From NCBI RefSeq assembly GCF_963678635.1, contig NC_087065.1, positions 60,910,754-60,974,753 on the forward strand: a stretch of 64,000 nucleotides of DNA, in the 5' to 3' direction. Below, piece after piece: positions 45,545 through 57,500 of the stretch (positions are counted from its first letter, which is position 1; the number at the start of each line of letters is the position of its first letter). Below the pieces are notes generated by a model that ran no database searches, was not told the origin of the DNA, and saw nothing but the letters and a program-made list of their open reading frames with translations. A program made the position numbers and the translations under genes. The stretch comes from Symsagittifera roscoffensis (lineage: Eukaryota; Xenacoelomorpha; Acoela; Convolutidae).

Positions 45545-48500
45545 CTGAAAAAGCTGTTTATTTTTTTTTTGATCTCATCAACTAAATCACCTTTTTGAGT
45601 GAAGAATTTAAGTCGACCAAATTGACCCTGAAAAATGGAGTTTCTGAGCTCTCCTAAATCACTTAAGGGATCCTGTTTTGATCAAATTTTCTACGCTGCA
45701 GGCAAATTTATGAAAAAAAAATTAGCCCAAAAAATGCGTATTTTGGCACTTTTTGGAAATTTTTGACCACAAAATTGCGTTTTTTGGCGCGCGCTCCCTC
45801 TTCAAATTAAGTATAAAAATGTAGGGCCGGTCATCCATAAATAAAATAGATATCGCAAAAGTGGGTCGGCAGGTGGTCAAAACTTTGAAAGGGGAGGCAT
45901 CCGCCAAACCCTCCCCCCTAAATCTGCAACTGCGTGTTTCAATGTTATTTTCAATATTTATCGACCAAAACTTTGACCAATTCTAGCAATATTTTTGTTC
46001 AATTCTGACGAGTTAACATTTTTCCGAAGCGAAAGTTGCACCGAACTTTTCGAAGAAAGTGCGGAATATTCATGCCAGGGGTAGTTTTTTTGTTCCGACT
46101 TTTGAAGAAAGTACGGAACAATTATGCTTGAGGTTTTTTTTTATTCAGTCAATATTCGACTTTTTAACTGAATATTGCCTTCTTTTAACGCGCGGAAGCG
46201 GCAGATTAAATCGTTCCCAACAGACTGAGACCAATTTTTGTCACATATTTAGACACAAGACATTATTATATACTTTTGATTAATTTACATAGCTTGTGTA
46301 GTAATAAAAGACGAACAAAAACGAAAAAAAAAACAATTTTCTTCCCGTCAACTATTTTATCAAACTTTCTTGCATTTTTTAATTATACTTTATGGGCAAT
46401 TTGAAAGCACAAAGTTTCACCCTGACTTATTAGCGGTGAATTTTTACCTCCTGTTTGCCTGGGAAATGCTTTGGATCTTTTGAAATAACTCGGAGCAATT
46501 TTTGTGTGCTTTGAATCGAGCTTTTTTATAGTCAAAGTTTGATGATAAAAAACAGTTTTTACAAAAAAAAATTAATACTCCACAGAAAATTTTGACTCCC
46601 TGGGTTGTGTGTTAAGTTGGCAACGGGGTTCCCAGCTTTGTAACTCTAAACCACTTAACATACAATTTCATTCCCTACTTTTTGTTGCCTTAACAATTTC
46701 AAACCAGTATATTTCAAAGCTATCTCTATAACGTAACACCAAATCCAAAATGAAAAGTGACCTTACTTCGAGAGGCTTCGCTTCGGTAAACATCGAAACA
46801 GAATGCAAGACAACTTTGGCCATTCAAAGCCCGAAAATTTTGCGCTTCTTAATCCGCGTAGGTTTTGAGTAGAAACGACCTTGCCAATAATCGGATTGTA
46901 AAATTAATTCGAACCAAAAAATGAGCAATCTTTCAAAAACCTTCTATGGCTAAAAATGGTGTAGTTTTCTAGAAATTTTAGACGGCACAGAAGTTTTTAA
47001 AAAATTTAACTAAAGCCAAAAAACTAAAAACCATTCAACTTGAGAATTAATCTCGAACTGAAAATTATAACACGATTGCTTTGTTCAACTTTTTTGAATT
47101 TTTGGCACATAAACGCAGCGCTAAAAGGTTTGATAGCCCCTGGTCCCCACCTAGCATCCCAAAAAAGGGCGATTGTCTTGGGACTAAACGACTACTGCAC
47201 GAGTCAAGTTCTGCTAAAATTTTTTTTGATGTTTTCTGCATGTAGTTTGTTGATTGCAGGCCCAATTCGTTGATTTTTATCATATAAGTTTATGAGAGAT
47301 GGAAAAAGCAACCCAAGGAAAATTATTGGATTAACTGAAGAGCAAGTTGCTTAAAATCTAAAAAAAGATCAGGCCGGCAGTTGAGTGCTAAATCAATTAA
47401 CGCCTGCAGAAAGAGATCGTTTCGTTGGTAAGGAAGGCGTATATGCAAGCTGGTGCAATACCAGAATCATATGAATGAAAGAAGACAAGCTTACTCTGGT
47501 TCAACACATTATGTTTTGTAATCTTTCATTTAATACACGGTGCTACTTGTTTTTTTTGAGAATATATGGCCACTCGATGCATCGATTAAGTTCCGATTTT
47601 TGCAGAGAAGCGTCTTTGTGCAGGCTGCTTACAACTTTCCACATATTTGAGTGAACTCCGCTGAAATACATTGAAAGTCAAAATGCCATCCTTCGACAGC
47701 ATTTGTTGTTCTAGCAATCCCACTAACGGTCGTATCTCGCTGGTTTCAAATTTTGCAAATACACTTGAATAAAGCTGATAGAACATTTTGGGAGTATTTT
47801 TAAAGATTCAATTTTCGGTAAACTTATTTTTTCACTCAACAAAAATTTCACAGCCGGGCGCTTAAAGATTTGACTTGTTTGCAGATGAAAATGTGAGTTA
47901 GAAAAAAGACTAAATCGTAATTTTTGTTTGGTGTTTGCGTTTGTTTATCACTTGAGTACTGTCAATATTTTAAATGTGTCGGAGATGTTAGGTCAGATTG
48001 TTATGAATTAGCACAAGCCGATTTTTTTTTCATCATAATGGCTTATTGAAACACCTAACTGAAATTAAAATAGGAACGTATCGATAAGAATCTTAAGTAA
48101 ATTGGGAACCCTCCTTTCAGGCAACGGAAATAAACCAAGTTTTTCAATGTGACGCGTGCATTAGTTGCAGGATTAATTTTTGTGTGATGGGAGATTTAGG
48201 ATAAAAATTTCATACAGAATTAATTGTAACTTATAAAAATGGAGTTGAATTGTTGTGGATTGAAATTGTTTAGTAGTGAAATGACCAGGTACTAAATTTT
48301 ACGATGTTAATTTGGCTGGTATTAAATTTTGGGTCACCGGCAACTGATTCATATTTGATTCTCTTAGCCCGATTAGGCTCAAACTGTGCGAGTATGCTGA
48401 TTGAACCAATCGGTTTTCGTTTGTCTAAACATTTTTTTTCAAACAACAGATCAGAGTGAATAATGCCTAACAAATGGAGAGTCGCAAGTGAAAGTAAGCG

Positions 48501-51500
48501 AAATAAGGGGAATGCGTTTCTTTGATTTTCACTCAATCAGTCTGCTTAACTAGTTTTGCAAATTACCATTTTTTAATCTAAAACAATGAAATTGTAATAG
48601 TTAATTGGACCAGCTTAAGTCTTTTCTTAGTCAATCCCCTATATACCCGGTTTCAGAAAAAAAAACCTAGGGCCCTGGTTAATCAAAACGTCAGATATTT
48701 GAATACCCTAATTTCTTAGGGGTCGAGCAGGCTATGACTCAGGGGTTACACAAAAGCTGGATTTGTTTTGGATAAGAAATAGTAAGAAAATTGGAAATTT
48801 ACTCGCTTACCTTGGCGTTCACTCGTTCACTTTAAGCTGTGAAAAGGATCTGACTACTTAACTAATGCCCTTGTCGAGTCCTTTTACTCATATTGAAGAA
48901 ATCTCCCTATAGTTTAAAGACAAAATGGTTACGCAAAACGAAATTATTGCATCTTCAACAATTAAAAATCTAGAGCCGCAAAAACTCTGAGCATATTAGA
49001 AAATGTTCTACAAGAAAAAAGGTCATTGCTGCGTTTCCTCGACTATCGAAAAAAGGTTCATACTCTCTGTTCCAAAATCCCGTATTTCGAAAGGACTTAT
49101 TAATACAAACACTTGCACCTTAGTTAACATCTTTGTTACTTTTTATCTTTGCGCTCTGGAGCATTCGGCGTTTGATCAATTTCTTCACAATGTCGAGAAA
49201 AACTGGTTTGAAATTTTTGATTTTTGGTCTAATTTCGATCTAACAATTTTTCTTTTTGTTTTACACGCAAAATTAGGAACTACAAATAATTTAAGCCGTC
49301 AAAAACTTAGTTGCATTCAAATAAAGTTAGTTTTTGGAGTGTTTTAGAGCCATTTTGTAAAGAAAGGTTTGAAATTCCAAAAATTTCTGCAAAAGTTTTT
49401 GAAAAAATTTGTTAATTTTCTAAAAAATGTTTTATACAATTTCTTTTCGTTTTTCTTGTCAATTTGTTGCAAAAACTGTTTTCCGAGTGATTGTTGACTA
49501 TGACTGTCATATATGCCGAAGTTTTTTTTTTGTTCAAATCTTTTTATCACATCATGCAGAAAAAAACGAAACTAATTGAAAAAAAAGTTTTTTTTTAATA
49601 TTTTTCTAAGACTGTGGTCGGAACATTCGGGGCTACTTGCACAGTAACCGGCTATTCCTGTTTCTTTTGACCTTTACCTGTTTGTACAAATCTAAATTCC
49701 ACTAAAATTTTTAAATAATTGTTATTTGGTTTAGTTAATGTTCTATTTTACAAGGAGCGTTGTTTTCAGAGTCGAAGGTTTTAGCTATACTCAGGTTTTA
49801 CTGAAAAAAATAGGATCAAATTGAATCTGTAGCCAACTTCACTCTTTGTAGCAACACATTCCTTTTGGAGAAAAATAGCAAATATACTAGTACCCTATGT
49901 GAAATTAGATTACTTCAATTAGCATACTCACAACCCGTACCCAGCGGGTTTTCTAAAGAAGATCTGAAATTCTTTATTTCCTACATAAGTTGATTCTCAG
50001 ATGTGAAGATTGTTGTTTCAGTTCTTGATAAAAAACTGGAACTTTTAGATCTGAATTTTGGATCTGAAAGAGAGTTTTTCAGATCTGAAATTAAATCTGA
50101 GATTTCCTTTATTAAATTATAATGTATGCAACTTCGAGCAAACAATTGAGTTTTCCAGTTTTTGCTTTTTAGGCAAAACTTAATTAAATTAAGATTAATT
50201 AGCGGCAAAAAATTCCGAATAATTACACAAACAGTTTTTTTTTTCAAATATTTTTTTGCTTAAATGTTTTAACGAGTTTTCAAATGTTATTAGAAAAACT
50301 ATCGAACTTTTTGTTTTCATGCGCTTTTTAATCGTTTCCGATGTTTATCTCATACTTCGGAAGCATAATTCAGCAGTCTCCAATTGGAGATTCTGCTGGG
50401 TACCTGCTAGCAGCTAGAAAAAGCTATAAGAACAGAACAATAACGAAAATTGAGTCAGAATTATTAACTTTTCAGATCTGAGATAAAAAATAAAAACAGA
50501 ATTTGAGATCTGGAATTAGATCTAAAATAACCCATTCTTAAAGTATCCAAAAGTTTTTTTAACATTTCACAACCTATTCTAGATTTGAAATTTAGATCTC
50601 AAACAGATTTTTTCAGATATGAAATAGAATCTTCACAGGGTGGGGGAATGTTTGAGCTTAATGGGCCCAGTAGAACGTGTATCTGTTGCCAACGTCACAA
50701 ACGTCTCCCTGGGTTGAAGTTTAAAATATATATTTGCCTATGTGAACAATATCCTCTCCTCAAGTGAACAACATTTTCCCTAGGATTAAACGGCAACCTC
50801 AACCACTAAGGCATGCATGCAATATATCAAAATCTGATTGGCTGGAAATTTTTTTATAACCAAGTGAACATCCTTCCCCTAAAAAAATTTTTCATTTAGG
50901 CTAGGCTCCGGGCTAATTTAATGCGTGTTTCGGAGACTTTGTTCCAATTTTCGAAGAAAACGGAATATCTATGCTCGCCCGGGTTGAACTCCGTAAACCG
51001 AAAATGCTTATCTTACAATTCCATACACCAAAACGCTTATCATACAATTCCATACATCAAATATATGGAAAAACGCTTATCATACAATTTTCATACACTT
51101 TCCAAAAGCATTGAAAAAAGATTCGAACTAATTTCTAGGGCTATTTGCTATTTGAACCAAATAAAACAGTTTCGTGATGAAAAAAAAACTATGTTTATTT
51201 TTAGGAAATATAATGGTTATTATACAATTTCCATAAATGAAAATTGTATAACTCGCTTTTTTTCTGATGGCCACAACAAAAACTTTTCCAAGTAAAATTG
51301 AGTTGCCCAAATTTTTTTTTCAACCGCAAATTGAGTTTTGTACTCAAACAAACATTTTCCAAAAAAATTTTTGCATGCAAATTTTAATTTTTTGTTTGCA
51401 TAACGTAGTAATCCTGGATACACAAAATTGGATTTTTTTTGTTTCGCTGGATAATTTTTTTCAGACAAGCTAAAAGCTTCTATTACTTTTGTATGGCTTG

Positions 51501-54500
51501 TTTATATAAGCATTGATCAATGTCTGATAATTTTAAAGTTCTAAATTCAAAAATAATCGTTTTTGAAAACTTTTGCCAAAATTTAAAAGTTTAATACTCT
51601 CAATATACTGTTTCTGAAAAGAACTCTTACGCAATTCAGGTAGTTTCAAATGCATTGTAAATGCCAGACGATCAACCCTTTGGTGACTCTAGTTTTGAGT
51701 AAACCAGGAGTTTAGTCACTTGTGTTCGGTCACGGGCGTTGTGGTTTTTTTATTCAGTCAATTTTGTCAATCGAAATATTAGTTTCCGACAAAAAAAATT
51801 ATATCCCATTGAAGATATTGACTTCTTGAACTCAAATGTAAAAATATATTTTACCTCCAATTATTTTTTTGTAAAAATCAGGGGGTTTGATACTGCCAAG
51901 TTGGCCATGTTCTGGACTAAATTATGCGCGCTTTGACATAATGCTGAGAGCGTAAGGCTAACTATTTATGCGTGGCAAATTAATCGCACAACAAAATCGT
52001 TCCAAACTGAATTGAGGCTAGCTAATTGGTCCTATTAATTTTGTACGACTCAAAATTTTACGCTTTGATTTCGTCCAATATCTACAGGTTTTCAATATTT
52101 TCTTTTCCCACAAACTATTCGATAGGAATTAGGGGCAGTCGGAACATTCAGGGCTTTGCCCTGATATACAAGCAGTCTTGTATTTATAAGGCTGAAAGCG
52201 TAACTCGAATGCGTGTAGAATTTTCCCGCACTACAAAATCGTTCCACATTGAATTGAGGCAACCTAAACGGTCGTGTTATTTTGCTATGACTCACACTTT
52301 CACACTTGTTGTTTGATTTTTTTTTCAAATATTGGTTTTTTTTTTTCATTTTTCCCCAAAAACTGTTTGATACCAATTACGGGGATAGTAGGCACTTTCA
52401 AGGATTGTCCTGATATCCGAGCAGTCTTTTTTTACAGCTTCCGATCAATTCTTAACTTTTTCAGGGAGCCATTTGGAGTAAAAAAAATCTCAAATCACGC
52501 TGCACTCAGAATGTTTCTGTTACAATAACGGAAATAAAGAGTAACTCGCTGTCAATTGAACTACAAAAAATGTTGAACTACAATTGAACTACAAAAAACT
52601 TCAACTTTTTCAACACAAAATAGTAGTCTCATACCACTATGATAATCTAACCTGAACCGTCAGAGTGTTTTCCGGTCATTCCAATGGATGGTTCCAGCTG
52701 GGTTCCAGATGTAGCGTCGCCTGCTATGTCAACTTCTGAACCACTCAGACGCTTTTCGGAACACTTTGAATCTTCACAATCGCAAGATGACGAAGGCGCG
52801 GGCGACGGAACCCACTTTTCACGAGTCTTGGCTTTTTCTTTATCGGCTTTTGACATAGAACCTCCCAGCTTTTCAATGTCTTCTAGGTTTTCCTTGTCAA
52901 AACTGACCTCGCTCACTGCAGAGCCAGCACTTCGCGCGTCGTACGAGTTAAATTTATGTTTTATAGCTGAGGATTCTTGAGTCTGTTGCAAATTTTGACT
53001 AGGTAATCCGAAAGTAGCTTGTTTTGTCCTTGCAACGGGTCCTGATATAGCAGTCTCATTGACTCTGGTTTCCAAAGGTTCTGGTTGGTACTCTGACCCG
53101 GCCTCTGGCGCAACCTGTGCTTCCGATTCAGGTTTGATTGGCACTTCATCATGTCTAAATTCCATCTCTGCTCCAAATGGTTGTAAAGTTGGGTCTTTTT
53201 GATTGGTTCCGGTCGCCGTTGGATCCTGAGTTGTCTGTCTTTTATCAGAGCGACCATCTTGAGAACCGAAGTCGTATTTTATAGCTGATGAATCTTTCGT
53301 CTGTTTCATTGTATCGGCTGGCAATGATGGCAAAGTCTGTTGGTTCTGCCTTTCAATCGGAACTGGAACCCCTGTCGGTGCCATTTCACTCTCTGAAGGT
53401 TCCGGCTGATACTCTAGACCTGTATCAGGTGCAACATTTGGCTCTGTTTGACGTTTGGATGATCTTGCGTACTGTTCAGACTCAGTTTGACCTACTGTAG
53501 GCTCTTTTGAACCAATGTTAGACAATTTTGTTCTTTCTTCTGACTCGACTGGTTCCCCTTGCTGTCCTGAAATTGCATCAGCTGAGTCACCGGGTGTCAT
53601 AACTGTTGGCCGTTGTGTCGTTTGCTTTCTTTCCGTTTCAGGAACAGCTTGTGAGCCAAAGTCATAATCTATAGCGGAAGACTCTCGAGACTGTTTCATA
53701 GTTTCAGTAGGCAATGATGGCAAAGTCTGTTGGTTCTGCCTTTCAATCGGAACTGGAACCCCTGTCGGTGCCATTTCACTCTCTGAAGGTTCCGGTTGAT
53801 ACTCCAGACCTGCCTCCGGTGCAACAGGTGGTTCTGTTTGATGTTTGGATGATCTAGCATATCTTTCGGACGCACCTAGACCTTCTGTAGGCTCCTGTGG
53901 ACTAATAGTTGACAATTTTGACCTCACCGCTGACTCAGCTGGTTCTTCTTGCTGTCCTGACATAGCATTCGCGGATTCACCGGGTGTCATAGCTGTTGGC
54001 TGTTGAGTTGTTTGCTTCCTCTCAGTTTCAGGAACAGCTTGTGAAGCAAAATTATAATCTATAGCCGAAGATTCTCGAGACTGTTTCATAGTTTCAGTAG
54101 GTAAGGAGGGTAAAGTCTGTTGGTTCTGTCGTTCAATTGGAACAGGAACTCCGCTCGCAGCTCCCGCGGCATCTGAAGATTCCGGAATAAGTTCAGGGTC
54201 ATTATCTTGACCAACAGTCTGTTCAGTTTCGGGTTTGTCGGATAGTTCTTTGGTCGACCAGCCGGGCTGGGTTTGACTTACCTGTCCAGTTTGACCCATC
54301 GAACGCCATCGAACAGTACCTGGTTCTTTTACGTTTGCCTCGTTTTGGCTCAGTTCTGTTTCGAACTGGCCTTGTGTTCGTTTTTGAGTGGAACCAACAG
54401 TCGTGGGAACTGTGAGGACCGGATCTTCTGGACTGTCTTTGGAACCTGGAGACCTCGAAAACTCATTTGACTTCTGTGGTCCGATAGGCGCATTACTTGG

Positions 54501-57500
54501 GTCTCTCTGACTTGGATCCTTTTGGCTTTGACTAATTTGGGATCCTACTGGCCAATCCGAAATCAAAGTTCCAAATTCATCTCGTTCTTTTGACATTGTT
54601 GCCGAGTCACCGCGTGTCATCATCTCGGGACCAACTGCTTGTTGATTTTCAAACTCTTTTGATGCTTCTTTGGAAAGCTGTTCTAGTTGCTCTTCCGTTA
54701 TTTGTCGTGCACCTTCGGGTGGCTCCACTGATTGAGGCTTTTCAATACTCTGTGATTTTGATGCAACATCAATTGCAGGAGTGTTGACGCTCGGCCCAAT
54801 TGACGGAACAGTGGTTGACTCTTTCGGTTTAATGTTGAAATCTCCTTCCCAAGTGGGTCGCCGCGGAACGTGGGGCTGTTGGCGGAGACGCGCTTGCGAG
54901 TGCATTTTTGGAACCGCGCCAGTATAAGGAGTCCGCGAGAGTCTTTCAACATCGCCTGTAGCCTCTTGCAGAAGTGCAATTTCCCTTTGAACTTGTTTAG
55001 GGGTCACTTCTTCCATATTAAGTTCAAAAAGGATCCAACGGTTTGCAAAGACAATAGTGAAAATCTTCATTCCTTGAGGCGAATGTTTTATGTTCTCATT
55101 TTGGGCTTCGTTGGCGAGTCGAGGAAAGAAACAGTCTAAGTAATATTCTAGAAACTTCTCATACGTGAGATGGTTGTTCATTCTACGGTCCAAAACACGA
55201 CCGACCAAGGTCATCACTAACTTCATACCATGGAATCTTCCGACATGTCTTTGTAGTACAGTAGACAGACTTCTGGGTAGTCTGTCGGAGACGTTGATGA
55301 GGTACTCGGGACTTAATTTCAAGTCGAGTCGCTCGAGATCCATGATCATGTAGTAGTCAAACAATTCTATCTTCCGAACCAGAGTACAACAGACTATGTT
55401 AAAGAGCATGCTGCATCTGTAGTATTTAAGAGACTGTTTCCGTTTCCCGTCAGGCTCCGCTGAAAATCGAACTTCATAGATATCTCAAAATATTAATTCA
55501 TTTTTATTTATTTTCTAGCAGTTTTCAAGAAATGTTATTTCCAAGCAGTCGGACGCGCAGGAGCCTTTTGACGGGCGGGCGGTTCTATTGGTTTCATAAA
55601 TTGGAAAGTATTGGCGCCCAAAGTGCCATTAAAAATTGCAGGTTTGTCAGACAGAAATGGCCGTCGTTAAATCAATCAAAAAGAGGGTTTCCTCCTACGC
55701 CAAATATTGAATGAGCCTTGAGGGATTGCCGAATTGTGACCATGTCCCAATTTGTTCAATTTTATATGTTACCTGGGTCTGGGTCGTAGTACATGTCGAA
55801 GCAGTCTGCCACTTGTGGATCATTGTAGACGAAGTACCGGCCCAGAACCTTCTTCTGGAACCACTCCTCTCCCAGCCCTGGACGCCCAAAGTTTCTGGCG
55901 TCGAACTCCTCAGGGTGATGCAACAAGAACTGAAAATTAAATCAATGGCAGGAAGATGAACAATAATGAATTTTTTGAGCTTCATTGGTGATTCAAGTAA
56001 CCGTAATTGTTTTACTTCTTTTTTACTCCATGCTTTTTTGGGCAGCCATTGGGAAAATTATTGCTTAGAACAGTTTTAATGTCAGTTAGTATTACAAGAG
56101 GTTAATCAGGATATGTCGACAGTTTGGTGTGTAAACAAGGCCAGATCCCCTAGGCAAGCTTTTAAGCCTATTCAAAGGTGTCAGTGGAATCCACTTACAA
56201 AAATCTTGCGGAACTCACAAGCAAATAATGATAAGTTAAATTTGTAAGCATCACACTTCTGTCGCGAAATCCGCAATGAGCGAATACAGCAAATTGTTGC
56301 AGATTCTGCATTTGTGACTGAGTTCCGCAAATTATAAGTAGATTACGCAAATGTAAATGAATTTTGCAAATCATTGTGTTCTTTTCAGGTCCAAAATACT
56401 GATTCCGCATTTGTAACAAAGATTTTTTCCCTTGATTTTATTGTCGCTTTGTTATCAATGATGCGATGAGAGAACTATTCAATTGCAAAAGAATTTAGCC
56501 AATTAATTATTAGGCGTAATCGTGAAAATTTGGTTCCAAAAAATGAATGAAAGGCAAAAAGCCTTTTTGAAAAGAGTTAGAAAAACTTTTTCTAAATAAT
56601 TGTTTTTTTTTGCTTTTGATGACTTTTATTCTAATTGAGGATGGCACTTTCATTGTAATTGCCGATTAGGCGTCTTTTAACTTGAACTCTTTTTTTAAAT
56701 TTAAACTCTAAGTGCTAGTAGGCAGAACTTCATTGTCTTGGCTTGTCGCTCTTTCTGATCAAATCCTAAAACAAATGAATTACAATAGCTCTAAAAAATT
56801 CACCAAACAAAATGCGAAATCATCGACAGCACGATCTTTTCAACATTTGAATAACAAGACTGCTCGTATCAGGGCGAAGCCATGAATGTTCCGACTGCCT
56901 TTTAAGATTTTATGGAGCAGTAAAAACATTAAAAAATTTAATGTAATAAAATGAAATTACATTTTTTTTTCTAAAATTTGAATTTTTTTTGAAAATCACC
57001 CCCCCCCCCGCAAGCCATATAAAGTACAAAAAGATAGATTTCGCTCCTTGTTACAAATCACTTATGACAAATAAGCTTCTTTCAACCAATTTGGATCGAT
57101 TTCTAAGACGAATTAACTCTCCGCTTACGCGTTAATAGCACGAAATATATCGCGCGTTAATTGTCCCAAATTGGCCAAAATGGCAATCTTTAAACCCCCA
57201 CAACTTTACGAAAAATGATCACAGGTAAAATATCTTTTCAAATTTGAGCTCAGGACAACAATATCTTTTTAATGATATCAAAAAAAAATCCGTCAAAAAT
57301 GGCTTGTTAAAAAGTCGAAATTTGTCTGTAGAAAAAAAACCCACCCCGAGCATAAATATTCCGTCAGTTTCGTATCGAAAGTCGGAACAATTACTGGTTT
57401 ATGAATTCCGCAAACTGATCTGGATTCCACATATTTGTTGTGCATTCTGTAGATTTTGCTGCTTTTGGAGCATTTTGGAGCAAAACAAGTTTTAACAATT

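Noticed and set aside
49003-49347. 114-codon + strand frame in the last intron of the giant gene
   Set aside because: AT-rich, aromatic-rich composition typical of chance frames; no recognisable domain or splice context.
52647-52651. Stop codon at 52649-52647 as the end of a separate 920-codon gene
   Set aside because: The stop is formed by donor bases (CAG/GTTAGA). The frame and the Cys and SSAIxYDF motifs continue in the exon at 45544.
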